From NCBI GenBank assembly GCA_963556145.1, contig OY744463.1:1860001-1924000 (forward strand): a stretch of DNA of 64,000 bases, given 5' to 3'. This DNA comes from Hygrocybe punicea. Its lineage: Eukaryota > Basidiomycota > Agaricomycetes > Agaricales > Hygrophoraceae. The translations under genes were made by a program, and so were the position numbers. Of the stretch, positions 1 to 10,689 are shown one piece after another (positions within the stretch are counted from its first letter, which is position 1; each line of letters opens with the position of its first letter). A model generated the notes under the pieces. It did not search any database. It saw nothing but the letters and a program-made list of their open reading frames with translations, and was not told the DNA's origin.

Positions 1-2202
1 ATTCATCATGTCCTTGATGGCTGTATGTGTGTGGGTGAAGCTATGACCTTCCGCGTAAAGTGCGGCATCGTCTACGAAGGCCACTGCTAGCTCGTGGGGA
101 CCTACGGGGACGTCTAGTAGATCAGCATTGTAATACAGGTAGATAATCATAGATAGTGGGTCGCCCTGTCCGATACCATTTATGAGACGGATGGGGTCGG
201 AGGTGTAGTCGTCGAACTTTAATCGTGTGGTTCGGTCCGATAGTATGTGTCCGATGATGGTAACTATCTGTTCTGGGATGTGACGTTTTCGTAGGTTATG
301 GAGTAGACGGGCTGTGACCGCGTTTGGGAATGCGCCTTCAATGTCCAAGAATAGGATGGTTGCAACCCTTTTGTTTCTCCAGGCGTGCTTGATGCGGTTG
401 ACTAGAAGGTGCATTGAGTCCGTGGTCGAGCGTCCGGGTCGGCCGCCGAAGTGGGTCGATGGTAGTAGTTGGTGTTCTTCGGTTAGTTGTACGATGATTT
501 CTGTCAGGATTGAGGTTAGTATTTTCGGTAGGGTATTGAGGAGGGCGATGGGTCGGTAGGCCTTGGGAATGTCGTAGCGGGGCTTGCCAGGTTTTCTGAG
601 TACGCAGGTCGTAGATTCTTTCCAGCTATTGTGATATGTATCAAGGTCGAAAAAGGCATTGTAGATGTAGAATAGATGGTCTATAATGATTGGGTTTATT
701 TCTTTGAGTACCACGTTGGGGATGCCGTCGGGTCCTGGGGCCTTGAAGGGTTTTACTTTGTTGATGTGTCTGGTTATTTGGTCCCGCGTGATGATGGGCG
801 TGTAGGCTATTCTGGTGGGATATTCGTGATTTGGTGGGACAGTGGAAGTAGGTGGGGGAGGTGGGAAGAAACTTGCTGTGATTACTCTGCTTTTGTCTTC
901 GTTTGAGGAGGCGTGTTTTGTGGTGCCGTCCTGGACTGTGTATTTGAGTGTGGGTATTACCGTGTTGCCTCCGTCTCCGCGAGGGTAGTCACTGATTGGA
1001 TTGGAGATACAGCGGTTGACCATCCATAGGCTGTAGTCATTGGCCTCCTCTAAGAAGGCCATCCAGTGGGCTTCTTTGGCTTTCATGATGGCTTCACCAT
1101 AGCTGTTCCTGGTGCAGCGGTATTCTTTGTGGATGGGGTCGTCAGGTAGAGCTCGTTTTCTATACGATTCAAAACTTAGCCTGTTTTTCTTTTTTCTCAA
1201 GTCCGAGAGGTCCTTGTTCCACCATCGTTTTGAGTGCAGGGTCGGCTTAGAGATGGGTACTATCTCATCGATGGTGTCTTGTATCGATTTTGTCAGATTC
1301 ATGATGGTTTGAGTTAGTTGCTGTTTGGAGAGAATCTTGGTTGGCTCTGGAAAGGGTCGTAAGCGGGTGGTTAGCGTGTCACGGAATTTGTCCCAGTCAG
1401 TCATTACGAAGTCGCGTTTGGGTGTGTTTGTGCGTGTGTGGGTTTGAAAGAATAGTGAAGTAAATATTGGGATATGATCGGTGCCGGTGGGTCGGTCGTT
1501 GGGTTTTGTGTCGCATATGAGTATTGAATCTAAAGTTTTTGCTGAGCAGAAGACGTTATCAGTTCTTGTCCAGTTTTTGGTGGCCATGGATTCCAGGGTG
1601 GGCAAGTCTTTGGGCAGCGCCATCGTCATGTTGTGATCGGTTACAGCCTCTATGAGTAATCATGCTTGGTCCAGGGCGTTGGCGGTGAATAGGTGGTGAT
1701 TTCTTTCCTTGTCCCATAGGGGGTGGTGTCGGTTGAAGTCGCCGCACCACAACATGTGGTCATTTGCGTTTTGATGTAAAGAGTTTTCGTTGTCCTTGGT
1801 GAATTGTGTTAGCGTTGTAAGGTTAAGAGAGTGGAGACAGTCATTGTATATATTGAAGATGGAGAGGTTGGCATGTGGACTTCGGATACGGATGGCGGTA
1901 ATGTCGTTGGTGTTGGGGAGTTTGATCTGTTCCCATGTAGTCGTGTCTAGTTTAGAGTTAACTAGGATGACTGATCTGACGGCCGAGTCGAGGTTGAATC
2001 GGGATGTGGGATATATGACCCTCCAGTCGTGTGTGGCTTTCATGTTGTTGTATCTGTCGAAGTAGGGTTCTTGTATTAGTAAGATGTCACATTTATTGAA
2101 AATATTTGAATTCATGAGGTCCCACTGCGCTTTGGCTGATTTGTTTAAGTTGATTTGCCATATATTTATGCGGTACGGCTGTACGTTGGGTTGTTCAGGC
2201 AT
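1..2202 (-). pseudogene. LINE ORF2, endonuclease and reverse transcriptase (one stop, cut by window edge)
   Basis: The first part (2202-1660) is an exonuclease/endonuclease/phosphatase domain: it opens with a WQINLNKS segment, then shows LLIQEPY and WCGDFNRHHPLW, as in LINE endonucleases that nick target DNA. An in-frame TGA at 1660-1662 interrupts it. The same frame then continues open to position 1. It shows the endonuclease end motif GTDHIPI, the RT fingers APGPDGIPN, the catalytic Asp region LFLDIEGAFPNAV, NGIGQGDPLS and the catalytic box AFVDDAALY near 64-87. No frameshift was seen, so one point change separates this copy from an intact ORF over the visible part. The thumb and any RNase H domain lie outside the window. 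Confidence 0.85.
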
Positions 2203-3994
2203 GGGTCAAGTGTATGTTGGAGTTGGATGTTGATGCTCTGTTAAAGGCGGAGAGAGGGGATGGGGGGCGGTCGCCCCATCCTTCTGGCGTGCGAGTGCGT
2301 GGATTAGGATCATTGGGAGGAGCCCATTCATTTGAAGTGAAGGGCAGGGTCGTTTGTGCGAGGTGAGGGTGTATGTCCCGAGGGGCTCTATGATGGTTTT
2401 GGTTTTGGTTTATGCGCGTGATGTTGGGTCTGGGTGGGGGGAATTGGTGAGTGTGCGTATTAGGAATGTAGTGACGGTCTTCGTTGCTTAGTGGTCTATG
2501 TCTGTGAGGGTTGGGTGTAGGGTTCGCCGGGGGTGTGAATGCGTGAGTCCAGGGTTCGTCCGTGGGGTAGTAGGGCATTCGGTTTTCTATATTGTTAGTG
2601 TCTAGATCCTTACATTTTTGGACGAAGGTGGGGCAGGAACGGTCCCAGCTGGCGTGGCCATCCTTTCCACAGGGTGTACAGTGTAGTTTATTGTTGTCGG
2701 TGCAATTGGCCGTTCGGTGGTTGTTGCCGCATGTGCCGCATATGTCGTTCGGGGCTGGGCACGATGAGGCTACGTGATTCCAGCGTTGGCAGCGCAGGCA
2801 ACGAAGGGGTTCCCTTTTACATTTGTTGGCTTTGATTCGTTTGTGGCATATGTAAAAACCTTTGGAGATAATGGAGTTAGCAACATCGGGTGAGGAGGTA
2901 GTGAAAATGGCGTGGCCGCAGGTCTGGTTTGCAGCGCGTTTTTCTTTTGGTTTGATCCAGTTAGCTTTGGTGATGGTATTTGTCGGTAGATCGTTTATCT
3001 CTTCGACCTCCCTTAGATGTTTTACGTTTTCGGGGTCGAATGTGAGAGGGATGAAGTATGCGATAATTGCATATGACCGTGGCTTGATCTCTGCGCCGTA
3101 GCCGAAGTCGTCTGTAAATCTCGTATGTTGGGCATCGGTTAGTAGCCATTTCACAAGTAGATCTGAATTTGCTTCCAAGAGTACTCCTCCATTGCGTAGT
3201 TTGGTTGTGCCATGGAATTTTTGGCCTTCTGGGGCGCCGTTCGTACTGATAATTTGGTTGGCTTTATTTAGGATGCCTGCATGGCTGAGCTTTTCCAGGT
3301 CCTCGTGATGGGGGGGTTTAATGTCGAGGAGTATTTGTCGGGCTTGCAGGGCCTCTCTCGAGCTAATTGATGGGTTTTTAGTGTTATGGTGAGGGGGGGG
3401 TCTTACTTGATTGATGAGGACGTCTTTATACGTGATCGTGGTAGCTTCTATTGCGTTTGTTGAGTTCTGTAGGTTATCGGCAAGTTGTTGGAGCTGGGTC
3501 TTGGTGGCTTCCAGGTTGGTTTCGACTTTCTTGGTGATCCTGTCTACGATCGCGTCGACGATCGGGTCAAAGTCCTTCGTGAGAGGGTCGAGCTGGTGTT
3601 GGTCGATTTTGAGCTTGTCTGTAAGCTGTTTGGATAGTGCTGCTGCTTTGAGTTCGAGATCGAGGTCCAGTAGGATGAAGGCAATTGATCTGATAGTGTC
3701 TATTGCTTCGCGATTTCCAGAGAGGTCATTTCCTGTAGCCAGATGAAATAACATCGCTGATAATATGGTGGCATCATTTTCTTTGTGTTCTAAAGAGTGG
3801 AACTTAGCATTGAGGTATTCTTTAGCTGCTTCCGGGGAGTCGATGTCTTCATCTTCGGTGTCTTCTTGTCTGTTATCTTTCTTTTTTCGGGTACCGGGGG
3901 CAGTGGACGATCTGGTGTTCATGCGGTCCTGGTTTACCGACTTGGAGCTGTTTTTACCGGTGATGAGCGTGGCCTGGCGCATGGCCTGGCGCAT
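2195..3994 (-). CDS. LINE ORF1, gag-like nucleic-acid-binding protein
   Basis: A 599-aa intact frame that encodes the putative RNA-binding ORF1 protein of the retroelement, thought to package element RNA. An N-terminal basic, low-complexity segment is followed by a likely coiled-coil region (about residues 60-200). Near residues 400-460 there are three zinc knuckles: one canonical CX2CX4HX4C (CLRCQRWNHVASSC), one CX2CX3HX4C and one CX2CX4HX6C. The C-terminus is proline- and arginine-rich. The start ATG sits in a repeated MRQAMRQA stretch; either Met could be used. The stop codon overlaps the ORF2 start in the 8-nt string ATGCCTGA (2195-2202), suggesting coupled termination and reinitiation. 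Confidence 0.85.
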   Translation of the reverse strand: MRQAMRQATLITGKNSSKSVNQDRMNTRSSTAPGTRKKKDNRQEDTEDEDIDSPEAAKEYLNAKFHSLEHKENDATILSAMLFHLATGNDLSGNREAIDTIRSIAFILLDLDLELKAAALSKQLTDKLKIDQHQLDPLTKDFDPIVDAIVDRITKKVETNLEATKTQLQQLADNLQNSTNAIEATTITYKDVLINQVRPPPHHNTKNPSISSREALQARQILLDIKPPHHEDLEKLSHAGILNKANQIISTNGAPEGQKFHGTTKLRNGGVLLEANSDLLVKWLLTDAQHTRFTDDFGYGAEIKPRSYAIIAYFIPLTFDPENVKHLREVEEINDLPTNTITKANWIKPKEKRAANQTCGHAIFTTSSPDVANSIISKGFYICHKRIKANKCKREPLRCLRCQRWNHVASSCPAPNDICGTCGNNHRTANCTDNNKLHCTPCGKDGHASWDRSCPTFVQKCKDLDTNNIENRMPYYPTDEPWTHAFTPPANPTPNPHRHRPLSNEDRHYIPNTHTHQFPPPRPNITRINQNQNHHRAPRDIHPHLAQTTLPFTSNEWAPPNDPNPRTRTPEGWGDRPPSPLSAFNRASTSNSNIHLTHA

Positions 3995-4100
3995 TGTTAA
4001 GTGATTGTTGGGTTTGTTGTTTCTTGTGGAACTGGGGATTATATTTGTAGCGATTATTGCGATTGTTGATTGTTGGGAGGGCCTGCAGCCGCTGTAGATG

Positions 4101-4596
4101 AGTTCCTTATTTCGGGGTCCCAGAGGGGTACCACGTGGTCAGGGAACAAGGACCTCAATGTATAGATTACTCTCAACAAACAACTTGTCTTCGCAGACGT
4201 TCAATATTTCTTTCAGCTTTGCATTAGAGAGACTATCAAGACAGTTGCACTACTGTCTGTATACAGCACTCCCAACCCAGCCCTACTTTTGGTATCTCAA
4301 CATACACTTTGGACTTGCCACCATCAAGGTGATGCTGCATTGGTAGTTCTCAATGTCCAGGACATCATTTCTGTCATATCAATCCTCTATTGGCTACACT
4401 ACCTGGAACACACTACGTCTATGAAAAGCTGGGCTTTGATGTTGCAAATATGGGTGGCTGGGAGGAAGAGGATGATGAGTAGATAACTAGCAGACTAAAT
4501 GTAATCTACATTGACAAGCATGACGTTCCTGATGACGAGGGCTTTGAGGCCAGTGGTTGATCGGAATTTCAATTTACCTTAAGCACTTTTTCCTTC
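4101..4596 (+). other. Degenerate coding remnant between LINE and next gene
   Basis: No intact gene. Short frames carry protein-like text that needs at least one frame change near 4385: a segment ending NVQDIISVIS in one frame continues as GTHYVYEKLGFDVANMGG followed by an acidic run in another (about 4330-4483). This looks like the C-terminal end of a transposon-type protein, but I cannot name the family. Confidence 0.35.
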
Positions 4597-6685
4597 ATGT
4601 CGAGCTTAATGACCTTCAATTTTGCACCCTCCCCTTCGCTCAGCTCTGTTTCCATGTCTCCTCTTGGTATTTTTGATAGACCTTTGCAGCCAGATTCATC
4701 TGAGATGTCATTCCAACATGCATATGACCACCATTCTGATAGCCAACCACTGAGGCAGTACAATATGCCAGTAGGTTAATATAGTTCACTATTGGGAATT
4801 TATCCTGATGATATGCTATTAGATTCAATGTGACTGTAACATATCTCAGGCAATTGCTGGTGCAAGCCATTCCACTCTGATGCAGTACAAGAATGGTGCT
4901 TACATCGAGCTGTATCAACACTTCACTCAAACACGAGAAGAACTGGATCTCCTGAAGAACAAACATCAGCTGCTTTTGTCAGAAAAAAAAAGTGTGTGAC
5001 ATTTATAAGTATGCATTTCTTTTGCAGTTTATTGCAACTAATGCAGTTTTAGAAATGCATATATGACACTCGCAGACTCTGTTCCGCAACTCTTGTTGGT
5101 CATGAATCCCCTAGGAATTCCTATTCCATCCTCTACACAAATTTTGAAGACAACAACAGCTGGCATGAACTCTGAATCTGCAAGCTGGCCAAAAGCTTCT
5201 GATTTCCCAAATGACCAACTCAAGGCTCTCTTCTGGTCAGGATCAACATGGAATGCTCATTCCAACAATCTCAAAGGCACTATGGATTCAGATGCTAAAA
5301 AGGGTATTTGAGGGAAGACTCGTGCAGCCAAAGGTGAAAATGTGCAAATGCGGTATATTGTCAACGAGAACGGGATTGCAATAGATGGTTTTAGAGCTGC
5401 TGAGATGTGCCAAGTTGCTTGTTCAATTTGGATGCAATTGGCCTCCGCTGGAGTTGCACCTGAAAAGTGGATGACTGACACAGCACTCGGCACAGGCGAA
5501 CACTACATTCGCAAAATGCAAGTATGGTTTCCAGCGCTCCATCTTTGTGATAATGGGTGGAAGGCACACCAGATTGCTATTGACTATTATTCATCTTGTA
5601 GAACAGGTAATCTTCAATATTTCAACGTTGCTGATTAGTGTTGCCTAAAACTGGTCGACCGGGATCAGCTTTTTCTGGTCGACCGGTTTTAGGCAACACT
5701 AGTGCTGATACTGACTATCTTTACACAGGTCAAATCAAGAGTAAAAAGGTATCTACCAAGAAAGAAGATGTCAATGATCCCTCCATGTCCAGTACTTCAC
5801 ACAACACTAAGGGACCATCTGGCACTGAGAACAAGGCACCCAAAGAATCGAACAAGTGCAAGTCAGATATCCCCGGTGAGGAAGCCATCAAGAAAACTAG
5901 AAGTGAAAATGTGGGGAGCGGTGGTTCCCACATCCAAAGGCCTCTTCCAAAGGTAAGCTTTGAAATTCAACATCACACATTTACCAACTGACATGAAATA
6001 ATGATTAAGGTGGCTGACCCTCTGTAAGTAGATTCCCATGCCTTTGTTGAGTGTTTTACTAACTTATTCTACAGCAAAGATGTCTTAAATGGGTTTTCGA
6101 ACGGGAATAAAAATCCAAAACCAGCCGATTCTGCTCCGGATGGTCAAAACCCCACCAATCCCCCTGGACCTCCCATTGGCAACCCCACTTCAGAATCTGC
6201 TCTAGACATTCAAACCCAAATAAACATGCCTCCCATTGACAATCCCACTCCAGAGAACCCTCCTGCCGGCCGCATTGTAAATAACCCAGCCCCAGCCAAT
6301 CCTCCCTCCAACAAACCTGTTCAGCACTATGCTGCAGTGCTTAACAATGGATTACAGACAAAGAAAAAGCCTATGAGGGTTCCTGCAGACAAGAAAGCAT
6401 TGATCCCAGGTGAGAAGAATACTGCAAGGTACACATGCCATCCCAGGCCGAGTCATTCATTATATTTAACTGATGTCTCTCACTAGAAATATCTGTGCAT
6501 GCGAGTGGTGCGAAGCAAATCCCGGGGGGATGGCTGGTGCTTTCAAAATATTTTGGGACTCAATTTCAAAGGAAGATAAGAAGGTACACGTCTAGTCCCT
6601 TGAAGTCTTCCGATCCGGCCTACAATCCTATCCCACAGAAATACCAGAAGTTAGAGAAGGCATCAGTAGGTCTTTCCTCTTTATT
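4597..6685 (+). pseudogene. Decayed multi-exon hypothetical gene (repetitive Agaricomycete family)
   Basis: Exons can be chained with sensible phase: 4597-4770, 4851 to about 4993, about 5083-5606, 5729-5955, a tiny exon near 6012-6024, 6075-6430, 6487-6591 and 6642-6669. The product has a Ser-rich start, a coiled coil (YIELYQHFTQTREELDLL), a central domain with RAAEMCQVACSIW and DNGWKAHQIAIDYYSS, a Lys/Ser-rich linker, a Pro/Asn-rich stretch and a Cys motif CACEWCEANPGG. The central domain resembles a family I recall as multicopy and uncharacterised in mushroom genomes. One in-frame TGA (5309-5311) breaks the central exon, so this is a pseudogene unless translation starts downstream. The intron between 5607 and 5728 contains a mini-transposon. 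Confidence 0.55.
5636..5701. mobile_element. 66-bp palindromic hAT-type mini-MITE in an intron
   Basis: Arms 5636-5660 and 5677-5701 are inverted copies matching at 24 of 25 positions, separated by a 16-nt loop. The termini read TAGTG...CACTA, fitting the YARNG start of hAT elements. The flanks 5628-5635 (TTGCTGAT) and 5702-5709 (GTGCTGAT) match at 7 of 8 positions, the 8-bp duplication expected for hAT insertion. It lies inside an intron of the surrounding gene, whose donor (5607) and acceptor (5728) remain intact. The element is too small to code; it would need a transposase in trans. Confidence 0.75.
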
Positions 6686-6689
6686 TCAA

Positions 6690-7532
6690 GTCCTTGTTAG
6701 CTCACTCTCTTCCATCAGAAAACCTTGGCCTAGTGCTTTCCCCTCAAGTTTTCCATATTATTCATTGGTACATGTGTATTTTACTTCTTTACATATTCCA
6801 GCAAACATGATATGTCTACTATCCATATACACGCAGCATTGCGATGAACAAAGGGGCTGTTGGGAGCAGGGAGTGGGAAATAATCAGATGAGAACCGGAA
6901 AGCAACGGGAAGGGACAGAAAGTAGCGGAAGGCAGATCAGCATGACAATCAGTGTAAATCAGTAGAAATCAATGCAATTATGACCTGTCAACTATTCTAA
7001 AGCAAAATAAGAATATATTTAACCTATTCCAAGCAATTTACAACACTGTAAGTATCTCTATATCTATCACAATTATTTTTCATTGAGGTTATTATAATTT
7101 TTGCTATTGACTCTGATTTACTCTGATGTTATTAATCAGAGTCAACATATATCATTCCAAATGGAGGGACTTTTCACTGGGGTTCAGACTTTGCACCCTG
7201 TCCATGGCATACAACTAAATAAATTCCTATAAAATTGTAAGAGGTTCTCCACATATCCTGCTACAACTTTGCCTGTAAAGGCTAAGGATTTCAAGCTAAA
7301 TTAGAATCATGGTTGAATATTCATAAAATGTTGTCAGTAAATTAATACTGAGTCCAGTTGAACTCAAAATGCAGCTGTGAACACTGTAAACTAAGGTTAG
7401 TGCAAATATATTGTCCTTGTTGTCGTGACCAGCACGTTTTGCAATATGAACCACCATCAAATCCTGGGTTAGCAATGTCCAAGTCGAATCTGTGATCCAC
7501 ATCGCCCTTGTGGCAATGCCTATGATTGAGCG
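6690..7532. other. AT-rich non-coding stretch
   Basis: About 840 bp with strongly AT-rich sequence and no reading frame that I trust. A Cys-containing minus-strand frame (7342-7557) is short and unsupported. No RNA gene or clear repeat was recognised. Confidence 0.5.
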
Positions 7533-8040
7533 TTAGCCCAAAAAAGCAATTACCCAACGCTCCCCCTCCAAATCTCGTCTCCTTTGTTTGATCACCACTG
7601 CCTCATGCTTTGTGATGGGTTGGATTCTCTTGATCACTCCCGACAAGCCCCTGGTGGTGTCCCAGGGAACCTTGGCCAACAACGGTTGCGTATCAGGCAG
7701 AACAATCATCTTGGGAACCCAAAAGTTGGCAGCACTGTGCGGCTCACGGTAGGCTTCGAGCTTGTGCACATGTTAGGTTAGGATAGTGATGCCGAAGTTT
7801 GGTTTGGAACCAATCGGAACCCGGTTTGCAGTTCTGGCACTGACATGCAGTTCAAACCATGTTCAAACATGGTTCAAACCACGAACCATAATATATATTT
7901 ACCTACGTAGATACTCATTTAGATACTCAATTTTTCGCAATTTTTTGTATGCAGTCGTGTGAACTTAGGTCATGTGACCTTAAACATACACGCGCGAGAC
8001 TTCAATTTCGACTCAACACTAACGTTACTCAACAACCATG
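7533..8040 (-). other. Short unrecognised ORF fragment and GGTTC-rich repeat tract
   Basis: A 78-aa minus-strand frame (7533-7769) has protein-like composition (MIVLPDTQPLLAKVPWDTT, RGLSGVIKRIQPITKHEAVV) but no start or splice context that I can defend; it could be the last exon of a decayed gene. Immediately upstream on that strand, 7790-7890 is a tract of GGTTC/GAACC words (GGTTTGGAACC, GGTTCAAACC) that recurs at 8660-8765, 9245-9262 and 10690-10860. Confidence 0.3.
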
Positions 8041-8179
8041 GTAAGTAATGGCTTCATTTCATAATTTACTGACATTTTCTTACATAGAACAGCCCCCTGT
8101 GGCCCACCTTGACCGCATAAAGGTGCCCGTGGTCAACTCCACCCAACAACCTCCCTCGCGTTGGAACACGAGTCGGAGT

Positions 8180-8440
8180 GAATTGATGGCAGCAGCAGCA
8201 GCAGCAGCAATGGCAGTGGCAACACCACCAATGCCACCACCCTGACAACAACGACAAGAATGACAACAACAACAATGGCCAAATGACCCCCAGCAACAGC
8301 GGCAGCAGCAGCGGCAGCAGCAACCTGCTGCCTCCAATGCAGATGATTGCAACCACTGCCACCTCCACCATGACTTACAACACCAACACCAACACGACAA
8401 TGACAACGATGACAACGATGTCCCCCCAACAGCCCGACCA
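8180..8440. repeat. CAG/AAC/GAC trinucleotide microsatellite
   Basis: Runs of CAG, AAC and GAC triplets cover this interval, giving spurious Cys-, Ala-, Gln- and Thr-rich frames in all phases. No frame has a credible boundary, so I treat it as simple sequence. Confidence 0.8.
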
Positions 8441-8480
8441 ACGATGGCCCCACATCCAACGACGATGGCAACGAGGATGG

Positions 8481-8652
8481 CCCCCCATCTATCTCGCGAG
8501 GGTGACAACCACGTCAATTGATGCGCGTCTGGCCCACGTGAGGTAGGTGGCACCCCAAGTCATGGAAACCGGGTTAAGGGCCATGGCCTCACATGAGGCA
8601 CCCCCATCTACCTTGCAAGGGTGACAGCCGCGTCTGGCCCACACGAGGTATT
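8481..8652. repeat. Diverged direct duplication, about 118-bp offset
   Basis: Two copies begin with CCCCCATCTA and contain GGGTGACA followed by CGTCTGGCCCAC: 8482-8545 and 8601-8650. The first copy has about a dozen extra bases. This is a local duplication with no coding support. Confidence 0.6.
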
Positions 8653-8980
8653 TGGAGGATGGTTCGTGGTTCAAACCGCATTCGAACACAGACCGAACGC
8701 CTTGAAACCATTCAACGTGGTTCTGGTTCTGGTTTGGCATTTGGCTGCACTGAACCAATGGTTCTGGTGGAGAATGGATCTCTGGACCTCAGAGGAAAGG
8801 CTCAAGGGGAGCCGCGGCAGGAAGGGGGAAGCAAGGGAAACCCTGAATGATGACTAAGCTACTAACAGGAAAGGGAAAGACTATCTAAGGATCCTCGGGG
8901 TCCTAGGGGCTCGCAGCACCTGCTGCAGGTGCCCCCCTCCGAAATGGTGTGCACCCTCGCACACATCTCCTGCCTCTGAC

Positions 8981-10417
8981 TCATCCATATCCTCCACAAA
9001 ACTCTACCCAATCATCTACTATCCTCACTATCACCGGGGCTAGCGCAGGCCCAAAAACTGGATCGGGGTCGCCACGCAAAGGATGCATCATCTCGGTGAG
9101 CACCCCTAAAAAGGTCTTGTGGTTCGGGGAGAGGTCGAGGAGACTGTAAAACCGTGGGTCTTCTTCCAATCCCCAGGCAAGTTCAGCCTGGCAAGTACGG
9201 GACATATCCTCTGGGAGAGCCTTGTTGAGGGCAAATGCGAAGCTGGTTCAAGCTGGTTCGTAGTGCTGGGGTGGTGGTTCCTCTTCTATCGTTTGGGTAC
9301 CTGCGTTGACAAGTCGTGGGGGTGGTGGGATGAATGGGATAATTTCGGTGGGAACTGGTTGGCGGGGGTGCTGAATGGCTGGGTTTGGGAAAGGGCAACG
9401 GGCACGACGTTGGGGTAAAAGGCGATGATTACGGCAGTGTGTGCTGCTCCACGGTCGAGCACCTGTACATAGATCTGAAAAATCGCGTTTATATATACTA
9501 AGTTGAGATACAAAGATGGGGGCCAATGGTAGCGCTTGCGGGGGTGGTATATCACACTGTGGGATCTCTGGGTGTGTTCACGATGTATTTTGGGGTGAGT
9601 ACGGGGTATGGGGCGTCTGTGGGGCCACTCGCAGCGCGTTTTGGGGCGTGTAGGGGGCTTGGGGCGTCTCTGGGGCTATTCACGGCGTGTTTTGGGGTGT
9701 GGTTGACGTGTTTTGCGGTGTCGTTGGACCTTGGGGATGTGGTGTAGGTCTTATTGACGTGTCTGGGGGTGGTGCTGAGACGTGGGGCATTTCTCGATGC
9801 GCGGGGGTTGGAGGTGACGTGGCGGCAGCGGCTGGGTTCAGCTGGGGTTCGTTTGGGTACGCGGTTGCTCACGTTGGCTGTCCTTGGGTCAACGGCGATG
9901 GGGCTGGACGATGGGGTTGTGAGTGGGGCATTCTGGGTATCCCTGTTGCGTTTTTGGGTGCCATTGGTTGCATATGCGGCAGTGGTGATGTTTGGGCAAG
10001 TGGTGACATGGCGGGCGCATTGGACGATGGCGGCGTGTTGGGCGTGTGTGCGGACGGCATTGGGGCTTGAGACGTGGCAGACGGGGGTGCCGTGGATGTT
10101 GCGGGGACTTGGGACGCGGTTGCGAGGGTGGGGGACGCGAATGGCGTCACGTTTGTGGTTGGTCACGCGTTTTCTGCCTGTGGTGAGTCCTGAGCCCTTT
10201 TTTCGAGGTGTGTACCTTCTGTTGCTCGACAGAGTACCTGCCATGCTTGTTTTTCTTTCTGTCTCTTCTTTTCCTTTGCCTTTTTCTCCGCGTTTTTCTC
10301 TGTTTCCTCGCGTTCTGCTGCTAAACATGTTTGTAATTCGAGTATCCGTGCGTCGCGTTCGGCGTGGAGCTCCTTCCCCGTCTTCATAAGCTTTGGGTCG
10401 CGTTTTCTTGGTGCCAT
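8981..10417 (-). pseudogene. Proline-rich/coiled-coil gene broken only by TGA codons
   Basis: A single minus-strand frame runs from the ATG at 10417 to a TGA at 8981 (479 codons) with no frameshift, but is crossed by TGA at 10163, 9869, 9680, 9578 and 9248. It starts MAPRKRDPKLMKTGKEL, then has a charged coiled coil (ERDARILELQTCLAAEREE), a Pro/Ala/Ser/Thr-rich region with repeated TPQN units, a Pro-rich EIIPFIPPPPRL segment, and a globular-looking end (ELAWGLEEDPRFYSLLDL, NHKTFLGVLTEMMHPLRG). Four of the five internal stops lie in CGTGA, consistent with CGCGA changed by CpG deamination. Family unknown. A 331-aa frame over the same DNA in another phase is Arg/Thr-rich and is probably a shadow. 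Confidence 0.6.
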
Positions 10418-10689
10418 AGTGTAGTTGTGTAGTTAAAATAAGCCGTATGAATAGAAAAGTAGTCGGGGAAAAGAGCAATTCGGGCGTGTGAAAAAGTTGA
10501 ACCAGATTCTGAAAGCAGGTGAAAGTTGAGAAATGAAGGATAAACAATATAAACGAGATGGGTGAGGGAAATGGTGCTGATTCAGTTGTGTTTTCGCGCT
10601 TCGTTTGCGCGTCCTGTCAATTTCCTGGTGACAAGTATCTTTTGGTTTTTGAACTAGTGTCTTGATCTCTTCGGGATCTGGTCCTACGC

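Larger units (their letters stand above)
1..4100 (-). mobile_element. Non-LTR retrotransposon (LINE), Tad1/I-like
   Basis: Two overlapping minus-strand reading frames have the classic LINE order: a gag-like ORF1 with CCHC knuckles (2195-3994), then ORF2 with an apurinic-type endonuclease and a reverse transcriptase that runs off the window at position 1. The 5' end is taken as roughly 4,000-4,140, where coding signal stops and a short leader begins; no target-site duplication was located. The 3' UTR and tail lie outside the window. ORF1 is intact, while ORF2 has one visible nonsense codon, so the copy is fairly young but probably inactive. Clade assignment (Tad1/I type, common in fungi) rests on domain order and the knuckles, not on a tree. 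Confidence 0.88.

Noticed and set aside
5638..5991. Independent gene starting in the palindrome
   Set aside because: The start lies in the mini-element; the frame is the downstream exon of the surrounding spliced gene.
8066..8553. Cys- and Ala-rich frames, possible small secreted proteins
   Set aside because: All are translations of CAG/AAC microsatellites.
9754..10389. A 211-codon plus-strand frame
   Set aside because: G-rich opposite strand of the Pro-rich repeats; composition artefact.
9552..10547. A 331-codon minus-strand frame as a real gene
   Set aside because: It is Arg/Thr/His-rich, overlaps the coherent coiled-coil/Pro-rich frame in another phase, and starts in non-coding sequence.
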